From positions 77,827,234 to 77,891,233 of the forward strand of contig OY970827.1 in NCBI GenBank assembly GCA_963853835.1: a DNA stretch of 64,000 nucleotides, given 5' to 3'. Shown in pieces: positions 1 to 10,013 of the stretch. How positions within the stretch are numbered: position 1 is the stretch's first letter; each line of letters opens with the position of its first letter. This DNA comes from Calendula officinalis (taxonomy: Eukaryota; Streptophyta; Magnoliopsida; Asterales; Asteraceae). The position numbers and the translations under genes are program-made. The notes beneath the pieces were generated by a model. That model saw nothing but the letters and a program-made list of their open reading frames with translations. It had not been told where the DNA came from and searched no databases.

Positions 1-1330
1 TGGACCCTAGGCAAAATCTTAAAAATGAGTCTCCTAAAATAAATTTTTTTCTAAATAACTAAAAAATTTCCATCAAATTAAAAGTGTCGCCCAAATCCCC
101 ATGTTAAATGTCCGGAGCCTATTTTCAATATTTCATTGGACTTCATCGATTCAAATGAATTTACATATATATACATTATAATACATGAGCTGATTTTATG
201 AAAGTGGGCCCTAAATTTTGTGGGTCTTGGCTCCGCACCAAACTTGATAAAGCAAAATCTCTACACCTTCTTTCCCTTTACCTATTCTCAGCCTCTAAAA
301 CATAATACATTAATAAATAAAAATTAATATATTAACAATTACTATAGCAAACATGTTGTATATTGGTTATTTGTAAACAAACCTTTTAGTAGTTTACTTT
401 TAAACAAACTAAAATAAGTGAAAAAAATTGATTAATGTCCCTTTGATGTGTGAACCATCATGATCCTTCACAAATAACAAATTATGTTTTATCAGCAAAA
501 ATAACAATAAATAGAAAAACAAAAAGAAACTAATAATCGGGATTTTATATACACACATAAAACATATTTTGGAATCACCTTCTTTTAATATTAAAGTCCA
601 ATTCTGAAAACAGATTTTTGTCGAGTCTATTATTGTTATTTATAATGCAAGCTATAGATAGAGCTTAGCCGTCTGACATTGTGCTCAACTATAAATTCCA
701 CAACACCTTTTTCAAATACAGCCCATTTCAATATATTGCACCTCTAACCCACCTAATTAATTTAAACTTTCATGAGCCCACAAAGCAGAGGTTTTCTATG
801 CTGTCAAATAAAACAATAAGTAATAACACTCCCAAAAGAGGCTGAATTGGGTTGACCTGGAACAAGATTTGTACACACTTTACAATTTTTTTTGTAATAT
901 CAAGTCTGCCATTTATGATTATAAGAATATTTTTGTTTCAACAATAAACTAATTATTCAATAAAAATAATTTTAAAGGCTTTATGCATTTATTTGACAAC
1001 TTTCAACCTGTTTAGCTATTTTGGCCCGTTATCGTTTTAGCTAACTCACTAATTTAGTATCCGACTCAATAATTTGGTCTTGTATATCCACTTGGTTTGC
1101 TTCTGATATGAATATATATTTAGATGAAAGTATATGTTTTTGTCCGTCAAAAGCTCATACGGAAGTAAGTTAATTAAGAAAATGCGATCAAATTAATGAG
1201 TATAGATACTAAATTAACTACCTTGTCAAGTTCAGAATACCATATTGCACATTTAATAGTTCAGGGTAGTAGTGCTAGGCAGCCAAATTCATAGTACTAA
1301 AATGTATCTGCCTTAATTTTTTGCTTAAAT
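1..1330. other. AT-rich intergenic DNA, no gene seen
   Basis: No reading frame, RNA gene or complete mobile element could be recognised here. The first 250 bases (a 'ggaccctaggcaaa' start and a 'gggccctaaattttgtgggtc' stretch) look like degenerate transposon DNA, but no terminal repeats or target duplication were found. The rest is simple AT-rich sequence. Confidence 0.5.
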
Positions 1331-1339
1331 AATTTACAG

Positions 1340-1567
1340 AAGTTATTACAAGTGTACAAGAGTTGTTATTACAAGTGTACAAGTGCTGGATGTTCAGTAA
1401 GGAAACATGTAGAAAGGGCATCACACGATCCTAAAGTTGTCCTGATAACGTATGAGGGTAAACACAGTCACGGGCAACACCTTAAATCCTCTTTGGATAC
1501 CACTAGGATACAAGCCTTGGGTTTTTGTGGTTTTATTGGTGTTGTAATCCGCTTACTGCTTTGTTGA
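1340..1567 (+). pseudogene. WRKY transcription factor fragment (C-terminal half of the domain)
   Basis: The frame 1352-1567 encodes the distal half of a WRKY domain: YYKCTSAGCSVRKHVERAS followed by a TYEGKHSH-like stretch. It keeps the second cysteine pair of the zinc site (C-X4-C) and the terminal H-X-H. WRKY proteins bind W-box DNA in the nucleus. A 'tttacag' acceptor-like site ends at 1339, exactly where group I C-terminal and group IIc WRKY genes have their conserved intron, so this resembles a last exon. The exon start is damaged: the bases coding SYYKCT occur twice in tandem (about 1342-1361 and 1362-1384), an extra 23 nt that shifts the frame. No WRKYGQK-coding exon was found upstream in the window. 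After the H-X-H the frame runs about 27 residues into unremarkable sequence. The family call is firm; pseudogene status follows from the missing upstream exon and the shift. Confidence 0.85.
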
Positions 1568-2165
1568 CTTGTAAAATGGACTTGTAATTTATGCTTGTTT
1601 TTGCTGGTAGCGTCTTGTTAGTATGCTCAACAATTTTCTATTCGCCATTTATAAAAAGTTTATATACTTAAAGACAATGATACGTTATAGATATTGATCG
1701 TTCTCAAAAAGTTTGGAAGCGTCAACACATCGGCTAGGGTTTGGCCCAAATGAAACTTAGTTTTAGATTAAGACTTATAAACAGATCTCTAGTATAATTT
1801 TAAACCATAATACTAATGTGGAGATAAGCGTGAAAGGTGCGTCTCGAAATGATCTTCCAGTTCCAGGGAGAATTCGCAAAACTCCATTTCCATCAAGAAT
1901 TGAATGGACTTTTCCCGTGTTTCATCGCATCGTCAAGGTGTGAGGCGTGACGTCGACATTACGAAACAGACCATGGCGACTGGGTAAGGGGTGACACGAG
2001 ATAAGGCGTGAAAATGTGCGCCTGATGATGAATTTTTTTGAAGGCGTCTATGAATTTATTTTTATTTTTTAAATGATAACATATGTAATTATAAATTTGA
2101 ATGTAATACTTTTTGTGAACTTTATGTATTAATTACTCCGTATTATATACATCAATAAATATATA
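1568..2165. other. Intergenic DNA, nothing recognised
   Basis: No coding frame or terminal repeats were recognised. A slightly GC-richer patch around 1830-2030 has no assignable identity. Confidence 0.4.
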
Positions 2166-2417
2166 CTCCATTCGTCCCACAAAAAAGTTATATTTTTCTT
2201 GGTCACAAGCTTTTAGGAGATTGTTAGTGGTGGGTCCTTGGTAATACTTTTAATTAAAATATAAGGTTAGATTAGAGAGAGAAAATATTTTATTGGTGTA
2301 ATCATTAGTAATAATATTATTTTATTAAGTGAGACCTTCAAATTTGAGAAATTAGAATTTTTTTTGTGAGATAAAATTTGAAGGAGAAATGAAAAAAATT
2401 TTATGGGACGGAGAGAG
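2166..2417. mobile_element. Stowaway-type MITE
   Basis: Imperfect terminal inverted repeats CTCCATTCGTCCCAC (left) and GGGACGGAGAGAG (right) are flanked by TA on both sides, the Tc1/mariner (Stowaway) signature. Length is 252 bp and no coding capacity is seen. Similar elements recur at about 5.7, 31.4, 37.0, 37.9 and 52.6 kb. Confidence 0.8.
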
Positions 2418-2711
2418 TAATATTTTTTTAATTTGATATAAGTATATACGTAAATTATATAAAAAATTCAGCATCTTGAAAAACATCAGGTCCTATATTA
2501 GCTCACCATGGGGTTTGATGATGTCGTCACGTCACATCTTACGCTTTGTAGAACCATGATCAATCTTGTGAAGTGTGAACTACGCATATCTTGTTCGTCT
2601 TTTTTGATTTGACATTCGTATATTTATTATTTGTGTGTTGTTTACTCATGCCGAATTGCCGATAACCAATTAAATATCTAAATTTGTTGTATTTTTATAC
2701 ACTAACAATAT

Positions 2712-3927
2712 GATGTATTCTAGGAAGTCAAAAGGATTTGCATAGTTCCAAGGGATAAATCATAGTCATTGGATCAAGATGATCAAGATCAAATCCCCCA
2801 CCTACAGCCACCCGCCGGCCGCCGCCGCCGCCCGCCACCGCCGCCCGCCGCCGGTGGCCGGCGGTGGCGGCCGGTGGTGGTGGTGGTGGCTGACAGTGAA
2901 GGTGCTGGTGGTAATGGGGGTGGTGGTGGTATTGATGTATTGAAACACATGTGTTTTCACTAAAACACAGCATATTACTTCGAAGCACATGTGCTTCAGG
3001 TCACGAAACACATGTGTTTCAAATCACTAAAAACATGAGTTTTTAAACACACAAGGGAGCATACGAAGCACATGTGCTTGATGTAACGAAACACATGTGC
3101 TTCAGTAACAAGAAAAAAAAATCAAAACAAGTGACGAACATATCATTATGAAGCAGCTTCATAAAGCCAAGTACATGTGTTTTTTTTTTCCTGAACACAT
3201 GTAACTTACAAGCAAGTCATTTGTGTTTGAATCACGAAGCACATGTGTTTGACGTTATGAAACACATGTGCTTCACTAACAAGAAAAAAAATCAAAACAG
3301 TGACGAACATATCATTATGAAGCACATGTGCTTCATAAAGCCAAGCACATATGTTTTTTTTTCTGAATACATGTAACTTACAAGCAAGTCATTTGTGTTT
3401 GAATCACGAAGCACATGTGCTTGACGTTATGAAATACATGTGCTTCACTAACAAGAAAAAAAATCAAAATAAGTGACGAACATATCATTATGAAGCACAT
3501 GTGCTTCATAAAGTCAAACACGTGTGTTTTTGTTCCTGAACACATGTAATCTACAAGCAAGTCATTTGTCTTTTGATCATGAAGCACATGTGCTTGACGT
3601 TATGAAGCACATGTGTTTCATTACTTGAAACACATGTGTTTGCCTGTACATATACACTTCTTTATTTTCAAAACACATGTGCTTCCAGTCACGACCACCA
3701 CCACCGGTCACCACCGCCGTCGGCCACCTCCGGCCACCTCCGGCCGCCGCCCGCCGCCCATCGCCGCCGGCCGCCGCCGGCCGCCGGAGGTGGGTGGGGT
3801 ATTGATGTATTCAAGCACATGTGCTTATATGGTTTGAATCTTGATCTTAACCTTTGACTTTTTCTTGATCCAATGACTATTAATTATTTCTTAGGACTAG
3901 CTAAAATTCTTATACTACCTTAACATT
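2712..3927. mobile_element. Palindrome-rich TIR element, copy E1
   Basis: The ends are inverted repeats: the left end contains 'catagtcattggatcaag' and the right end contains 'cttgatccaatgactat'. Next to each end is a GC-rich CCG/GGC block (about 2800-2900 and 3690-3800). Between them lies an array of short palindromes centred on CACATGTG, for example AAGCACATGTGCTT and AAACACATGTGTTT. At least a dozen occur between 2940 and 3830, arranged in higher-order repeats of about 170 bp (the motif 'gaacatatcattatgaag' recurs near 3137, 3306 and 3479). The copy is inverted relative to E2 (14040-15269). Its target duplication is unclear. It is probably a non-autonomous Mutator-like or other TIR element, judging from the 8-10 bp duplications of its relatives E2 and E3. 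Overlapping frames across the GC blocks are low-complexity Pro/Arg/Gly translations and are not genes. Confidence 0.75.
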
Positions 3928-4068
3928 TCTCTATATTTGTAACTACCCATTAATTAATACTTAAAAGAAACTTGAACCGAACTTTACAAAAGCCAATTTC
4001 CAAGAACCTACCCCTTTGCCCCCCACTCATTCATATGTCAATGTGCATGCACCATTGTCTTCTATATC

Positions 4069-4075
4069 TATATAT
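4069..4075 (+). promoter_or_regulatory. Probable TATA box of the MYB relic
   Basis: TATATAA lies 113 bp before the ATG at 4188, a normal distance for a plant gene with a 5' leader of about 80-90 bases. No experimental support is available. Confidence 0.45.
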
Positions 4076-4187
4076 AACTCTCACAAGCACACAAAACCAC
4101 ATACACACACTCAAATTCACTTCAAAATATTCCAATATCTCATTCAAAACCCTAATCAAAAACTATTTTCTTGAAACAAAATCAGCC

Positions 4188-4767
4188 ATGGAAGCACTCA
4201 ACAGGTGCTCATCAACCACTTCTTCTTCGTCAGATTCATCAGACTCATCACATTCGGGTCGAACACCCAGAAACCGGCCGAACAAAACTGAAAAAATAAA
4301 AGGTCCATGGAGCGCTGAAGAGGATCGGATTTTGACCCGACTTGCTGACTCATATGGGGCCCGGAACTGGTCACTTATTAGCAAATACATAAAGGGTCGG
4401 TCCGGTAAGTCTTGTAATGCGGTTGATTCCCGGCCGGACTGATAATGCGGTGAAGAATCATTGGAATTCGACGTTGAAGAGACGGCGGATTGAGATTCCG
4501 GTGACGAGTTCGTCGCCGGCGATGGAGGTTTTAAGGTTTGGGTGTGAAATGTCGCCGAGATGGGTGTCCAATGAGAATGCGGCAGCTGTGGAGGACCCAA
4601 TGACGACACTTTCTTTGTCTCCGCCGGGGATGGGTGGATATAGGTCGCCGGAAAAGACGACGGAGAGTATGCCGGCCGGCTTTTGGGACGTTATGAGAGG
4701 GGTGATTGCGAGGGAGGTTAGGGAGTATGTAACGACGCCGTTTCCTGAAACTTCTGGATTTCATTAA
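4188..4767 (+). pseudogene. R2R3-MYB transcription factor relic, subgroup S22-like (MYB44/70/73/77 type)
   Basis: The ATG at 4188 sits in a good plant context (agccATGG). After a Ser-rich N-terminus, the frame 4188-4442 encodes repeat R2 (KGPWSAEEDR, a Trp-containing helix, then KGRSGKSC) and runs into a stop. In another frame, 4417-4767 starts at the end of R3 with PGRTDNAVKNHWNSTLKRRR. It then has an MTTLSLSPPG motif typical of S22 MYBs and a C-terminal FWDVMRGVIAREVREYV segment that also fits that subgroup. About 45 codons covering the end of R2 and nearly all of R3 are missing, and the halves are out of frame. An 8-bp repeat AATGCGGT (4416-4423 and 4444-4451) lies at the breakpoint. S22 MYBs are intronless nuclear regulators of stress and ABA responses. 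With R3 gone and the frame broken, no functional MYB is expected. Elsewhere the codons look undamaged, suggesting recent loss or an assembly gap. Confidence 0.88.
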
Positions 4768-4839
4768 CATTTGATGGAGTTACTATTAATATTATTTGAA
4801 TATACATTTCTTTTCTAGTGCTAATTATTTTAAAGAAAA

Positions 4840-5450
4840 TGCTAACAAGTGCTCTAAGGCTATGGGGTATGAGTACCACACCCCACACCATTTTTTCCTG
4901 TCACATTATCACCACCTCAGCAACCACACCACCACCACACTACATCATCTCTAGGAAATACCCACCACACCACACCACACCATTTTATTTTTCATCTCAT
5001 CATTTTATTTCCATTTATTTTTTAAACATAATATTAAAACTTCCATAAATTAAAATAACAATACATAAAATTAAAACTACAATACTTAAAATTTTAAAAA
5101 ACTAAAATACTAAAAATTTAAAAACTACAATCCTAAATCGCTCATGGCTTTTCGGGCCATTTCCTTCGCGGCTAGTAGATTGGTTTGGTGGTATATTTTG
5201 TTGTATATTTTATTGTGATGGTTGGTTTGATGTTTGTGAAGAGTTGTTGTGTGAATCCATTGTAAGTAGAGAGGTATGAAGATTGGAGTTTGTAGAGAGT
5301 AAAATGAATTAATTTGTTGTGTAAAATGAGTGAAAATATGTAAATATATATAGGGATATAATTAAAAGAAAAAAAAAATATACGTCGTGGCCCTCCATGT
5401 CACCCCCCACGCCGGGCCTGCGTTGGTCCCGTACCGCACAAGGGCAATGG
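4840..5450. mobile_element. Degenerate MITE-like region
   Basis: It starts with TGCTAACAAGTGCTCTAAGG, which matches the termini of the small MITEs at 17849 and 19419. A matching right end was not found. On the minus strand, 5100-5350 holds a TATA-like leader followed by a short frame starting MDSHNNSSQTSNQPSQ that soon stops. This could be the residue of a transposon open reading frame, but the family cannot be named. Confidence 0.35.
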
Positions 5451-5656
5451 TTAAAAAAAATTTATGGCTTAAACTAATTGTAAACTACCTAATAAAAATC
5501 CACCTCATGCATTTTATTAATATTAAACTTCCAATGGTGACACAAGCTAAATCTTCGATCTTTTGCTAATTAAAGATCATATTAGTCTAAGTGACACGAC
5601 ACATCTCCAGTAATTCACTAAATATTTTTAAATCCTAACATATTATTTATTTTATA

Positions 5657-5893
5657 CTCCTCCTTCCCACAAAAAGTTCTCATTTTCCTTCAAATTTTGT
5701 CTCACAAAAAAGTTATCATTTCTCAAATTTGAGGGCAACATTTAATAAAATAATATTATTACCTATGATTCCACCAATAAAATAATCAAACCTTATATTT
5801 TAATCAAAAGTATTATCAAAGACTCAAACACTAACAATCTCCTAAAAACTTGTACCCATAATAAATGAGAACTTTTTTGAATGACGGAGGAAG
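5657..5893. mobile_element. Stowaway-type MITE
   Basis: The left end CTCCTCCTTCCCACAAAAAG and right end CTTTTTTGAATGACGGAGGAAG are inverted repeats, each flanked by TA. Length is 237 bp. It is non-coding. Confidence 0.78.
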
Positions 5894-6297
5894 TACATAA
5901 TATACACATATTGTTTCTAGACACACACTTGTCACTTACCTCATTGGTTTTCCAAAGTACCCCAATTAACGGATCAAGTAAAGGTTTGTGCCTCACTTAG
6001 GTAATACTAGTCACTTTGCAACGAACATAGTCCCGTTGGCAGAGGTTTTACATGCTATAATCCAATACAATTTAAAACAACAAAGGTGGTGGTCTAATAA
6101 ATGAATTTTGGTCCCCATAAGGTTAAAATTCATGTAAAGTTTCACGTAAAACTCCAAGGAGTAGAAAAAAATTCATTTCGTGGTCATGAAAGTTCATCCG
6201 TGGGCTGACTTTGGTCTGCCGGCAAAACGTGTGGTCGCCACGTGATTAACGTGGGAGTTTATAAAGATTAAAGTGTATAATTAGTGAGGATGGAGAC

Positions 6298-6456
6298 TCC
6301 TTATTAATAAAATGATATTAATGACGTTTAAAAGCAAAAATATCGGTAAAAATGTAATTTCATTACATTAAAGTGAATTATTAGTGGAGGATAAGCCCCA
6401 TTTTATTTTATCTAATAAGGTAAATTTTAAAATGTATCACTTATTTTAAAACACCA
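6298..6456. mobile_element. Partial Stowaway-type MITE (right half)
   Basis: The interior motif order (ATTAATGACGTTTAAAAGCAAAAAT, then a 'taatttcattacatta' stretch, then AATAAGGTAAATTTTAAAATG and GTATCACTTATTTTAAAAC) parallels the right half of the MITEs at 12446, 20002 and 62170. No clean termini remain. Confidence 0.5.
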
Positions 6457-6596
6457 ATATATAAAAAGTATATCAAGATTTTATATAAAATTTTACTAAA
6501 AATACATTCATTTTTCTATTAGTTAAATGACAGAATTTGTCTACCCCATTAATATTTGTTAGATTTTCTAAATACTTCTATAATATTATTGGTTGA

Positions 6597-6629
6597 ATAA
6601 ATAATAATAATAATAATAATAATAATAAC

Positions 6630-6714
<85 letters not shown>

Positions 6715-6738
6715 TATTATTATTATTATTATTATTAT
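6597..6738. repeat. Inverted (AAT)n/(ATT)n microsatellite
   Basis: About nine AAT units are followed directly by about 36 ATT units with a few interruptions. The two halves are complementary and could pair as a hairpin. Confidence 0.95.
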
Positions 6739-6885
6739 GCATTTCAACTAAGTTTAATTTAAAATCAGAAAAGGTTATACATCAAGTAATGGTTAACTAC
6801 AGCTAGCATCCAACGAACTTAAATGTAAATCTAATTTAGTTTGTGGGTGGTGGTGGTAGTGATGATGACTGGTGGTGGTCACAGA

Positions 6886-7364
6886 TAGGGTGTTAAAAAA
6901 TATCCGAAAAATCGGGTATCCGAAAAATTACCCGATATCCGAAATTCGGGTATCTGAAAATCTGGATATCCGAAAATCCGGGTATCCGAATTACGGGTAC
7001 CAAATACGGGTAATGTTTTTCAAGATTTTCGGATACTCGATACCCGAAACATTACCCGAAAATAAAAAATATACGAAAAATATACAAAAAATACCCAAAA
7101 TATTTGAGAAAATACCCAAAATATCCAAAAATACCCAAAATATTTGAAAAGTACCCGAAATATCCGAAAAAATACTCGAAATATTCGAAACATATTTGAA
7201 TATTTTGTTTTTCTCGGATACCGGATACCTGAAATTTTGAGTACCCGAAATCTGGGTATCAAATCCGGGTACCAAATGCGGGTAGTAAAAATCACTATCT
7301 GAAAATCCAGGTTCCAGAATTTCGGGTATCCGAAGATCCGGGTACCCGGTTTTGAACACCCCTA
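6886..7364. mobile_element. hAT-type MITE with an 8-bp target duplication
   Basis: The ends TAGGGTGTTaaaa (left) and ttttGAACACCCCTA (right) are inverted repeats. The element is flanked by a perfect 8-bp direct repeat GTCACAGA at 6878-6885 and 7365-7372, as expected for hAT transposition. The 479-bp interior is dominated by repeated GGGTATCCGAAAA-like and TACCCAAAATAT-like motifs, with no transposase. Frames across it on either strand are artefacts of the repeats. Confidence 0.88.
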
Positions 7365-7457
7365 GTCACAGATGATGGGTGATAGTGGTGGTAATTTTAA
7401 CTTTTTAAAGTTTAAGAGATTAATAAAGATTATTATAGTCAAATAATGAACATATAG

Positions 7458-7530
7458 TTTTGTAACTCAGTTGGTTAGGACATTGTGTTATATCGCATAG
7501 TTCGTGAGTTAAATAGCAAGTGTTTTGACT
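7458..7530 (+). repeat. tRNA-like sequence, probable degenerate SINE head
   Basis: TAACTCAGTTGGTTAGGACA resembles a tRNA D-arm with A box. GTGAGTTAAATAGC lies about 40 bases on, where a T-arm/B box would be, but it is diverged from GGTTCRANNCC. No functional tRNA can be folded from it with confidence. Confidence 0.4.
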
Positions 7531-7605
7531 GAAAATTAAATTTTACTAAAATCAAGCCTTATTAATTTGGAAAAGTCAGAAATACATTTAATAAAGTAAA
7601 TATAA

Positions 7606-7652
7606 AGGAAAAGATAAATATAAAGATAAAGATAAAGATAAATATAAATATA
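7606..7652. repeat. GATAAA-type simple repeat
   Basis: Tandem AAAGATAAATATAAAGATAAAGATAAA-like short units. Minor simple-sequence tract. Confidence 0.7.
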
Positions 7653-7721
7653 TGTAGAAAAATATTATTTTTTTATGAGCTTTTAGTATTTTTATACTCG
7701 TACAATACATGAGAGTTGTAA

Positions 7722-8006
7722 GACTATATGTAATGGAGCGTCCCCCAATGAGTCTCCCCGTTCGGTAGCCTAGTGCGACGCGTCGCACACCGTGACGAGC
7801 AATTTGAGGGACGGTCCCCTCCCTTTTGTGATCGTCCAGACGACCGGAAAAGGGTTGCGGTGGAAAGGAAGGGAAGGGGTTTGATCGCCGATTATGTGGG
7901 TGTGGTAGGAATTATTCATATGTTTGATCGCAAGAAAAAAAAACTGACGTGACGCTGATGTGTCAGGAATGACCAAATTGGGTTTGATCACCCATTACAC
8001 CCAATC
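7722..8006. mobile_element. PIF/Harbinger-type MITE
   Basis: The left end GACTATATGTAATGG and right end CCCATTACACCCAATC are imperfect inverted repeats flanked by TAA (7719-7721 and 8007-8009), the 3-bp duplication of PIF/Harbinger elements. The same termini bound the element at 56446-57466. Confidence 0.72.
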
Positions 8007-8009
8007 TAA

Positions 8010-8464
8010 TAAATCGAGAACTAAATGTCAAACTATACATCTTACTAACTACAAAAGATTAGATCTCTAAAATTATCGTCCCGTCAAATTGAATCTATTA
8101 GTATTAACCAATAGGAATACTCGATTCCAACAATTAAAATCACTTGATTTTGCATGATATCATCATATTTTTTCTTTTGCAAATTCGGTGTTTTATATTT
8201 ATCAAATTTGACATTTTACCACCTTCTTTGACTGATCAATATATCTTAGTTTCATGTTATGAATGAAGTATTTTTAAATTTCAAATTATTCATTTTGATT
8301 TAAAACTTAAAATCGTTATACTATTATACCAAATAAACTATAATGAATCCAAATTCAATTTTATAAATGCAAATTTAACTTTTGACATAAAAAAAGATCC
8401 AAGCAAATTGACAAATAACGTGTTTATAATATTTTAACATAGCAGTTGGTTTACAATTTAATTT
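8010..8464. other. Intergenic DNA, nothing recognised
   Basis: AT-rich sequence with no coding frame, repeat termini or RNA signal that could be identified. Confidence 0.4.
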
Positions 8465-8842
8465 GGGGGTGTTTGGGATTACGTTTTGAGGAAGATTATC
8501 TTCTTATTGCGTTTTGAAAACGCAAATAATCTAAAATGAGTGTTTGGCAAAAGGTCTGAAATAATCACTTATTTACGTTTTGAGGCCTCCAAAATGGAGT
8601 TTTGAAAAAGCAGGGGAGGAGGTGCTTTTTGAAAACGGATTATCTTCATTTTACCTATTACCAAGACAAATAATCAAGTTGACCAAACACAAAAAAAATG
8701 TTTATCTGATTATTACGATTTAAAACAGCATATTCAAATCCAAACACTATTTTTCAAAATCACATTTTGTAACTTTTGATTACTAGATTATTCATTTTCA
8801 AAACGTATAATTTATTTTTAATAAGCAGTCCCAAACACACCC
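8465..8842. mobile_element. MITE with GTGTTTGGGA termini (probably hAT)
   Basis: The left terminus GGGGGTGTTTGGGATTACG and right terminus GTCCCAAACACACCC are inverted repeats. The interior also has inverted ACGTTTTGA/TCAAAACGT motifs. No convincing target duplication was found, so the superfamily is an inference. Confidence 0.6.
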
Positions 8843-9434
8843 TTGATGCTGTATTTTTTAACAATAATTTTTGGTATCCATATGTTACACGGGTCTTGGA
8901 CCTAGTCTAAAGATAAAAGCATAGTCCTAACCTTTCGATTTTAGTTGTTCATTCTCCTTCAACTATATTTCCTAAAACGTCTACTCTTATGTGATTCGGT
9001 TCTTTTGTTTGTCTTATAGTCAAGTTCACTTTCAATAACAAGAACCCAAACCAACAATTATTGTACGATTTATATCAATGATCTTAAATGCCGAGGTAAA
9101 AAAGGACTATAAATCAAAAGTATCTAATTTAACATATAAATATATGGGTAGTGATTTTGGGATCACATTAATTACTTCACTCACCACACTGTATAATATT
9201 TAAAGCATATTGTACAAGTACTGTAAAACAGTGGTTGTGGTGTTTAGAGTAATTTATATGATTAATATAATCAGTTTTATATAGATTCTGCAAAACCAAT
9301 TACAGCCTTTAGATTTACATATTTCATGGTTGTGATTAAATTCCATATCATATTTACATTAATTGTATATTCGACATACCTAAATTGTATATTTGACTTA
9401 AGTAACAACATATTCGGTAATGTAAATATTAGTT
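8843..9434. other. Intergenic DNA, nothing recognised
   Basis: AT-rich sequence without coding frames or recognisable repeat ends. Confidence 0.4.
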
Positions 9435-9444
9435 ATGTTTATTA

Positions 9445-9830
9445 GAAGTGAGATCCGGTGAGGACTCAAAAAACGGTGAGGACTCGTGAGGACACCTCAA
9501 AAAAATTTCAACAAATTCCGAAAAAAATATATATAACTCACCATGATAATTACTACATTTGACCAAAAAAAATTTCGAAAAAAAATTATGATCCACTTTT
9601 TTTGCGGATCATAACAATGACCCATATTTTTTTGTGGATCATTATTATGATCCATATTTTTTTTGGATCATTTTTGAAAAACTTTTTTTTTTTTGGATCT
9701 TATAGGCTGCGATTTAGATATTTAAAAATGAATTTTTTTTGAAAAAAGTTTGTTTTGGATCATTTTTAAAGTTTTTTTTGGAGTCCTCGCAGTCCTCACC
9801 GGGAAAAGAGTCCTCACCGGATCCGGACCC
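9445..9830. mobile_element. Mutator-like MITE with a 10-bp target duplication (copy 1)
   Basis: The left end reads GATCCGGTGAGGACTC and the right end GAGTCCTCACCGGATCCGG. The element is bounded by a perfect direct repeat ATGTTTATTA at 9435-9444 and 9831-9840, in the 8-11 bp range of Mutator-like transposition. The 386-bp interior has several GGATCATNNT...ATGATCCA-like inverted motifs and poly-T runs but no transposase. A second copy of nearly equal length lies at 56747-57131 in the same orientation. Confidence 0.88.
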
Positions 9831-9925
9831 ATGTTTATTATATACGTATATAAGAATGAGTTCCTTTGAGAATTAATATATTGAGTGAGAACTCGAAATA
9901 GATACCAGTCGTTGATCTGGCGGGG

Positions 9926-10013
9926 GGACTTGTCGAGGCGCGAGGGAGGGCCTGTCGGGGCGTGAGTGAGGGCTTGTCGAGGCGCGAGGTAGGGCTTGTC
10001 GAGGCGAGGGGCG
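9926..10013. repeat. GC-rich 22-bp minisatellite
   Basis: Four tandem units of about 22 bp, consensus GGGCTTGTCGAGGCGCGAGG plus two bases, start near 9926, 9948, 9970 and 9992. The tract stands out sharply from its AT-rich surroundings. There is no coding frame of note. Confidence 0.8.

Noticed and set aside
2940..3670. CRISPR-like repeat array
   Set aside because: Regular palindromic repeats resemble one superficially, but spacing varies, the 'spacers' repeat too, and the genome is a plant.
2728..3857. Overlapping Pro/Arg/Gly/His-rich frames on both strands
   Set aside because: Low-complexity translations of CCG/GGC blocks and CACATGTG palindromes in a transposable element; several frames and both strands are open at once.
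4404..4460. Intron in the MYB gene using GTAAGT at 4404
   Set aside because: The GTAAGT is simply Gly-Lys-Ser codons of the conserved GRSGKSC motif, S22 MYB genes are intronless, and splicing would not restore R3.
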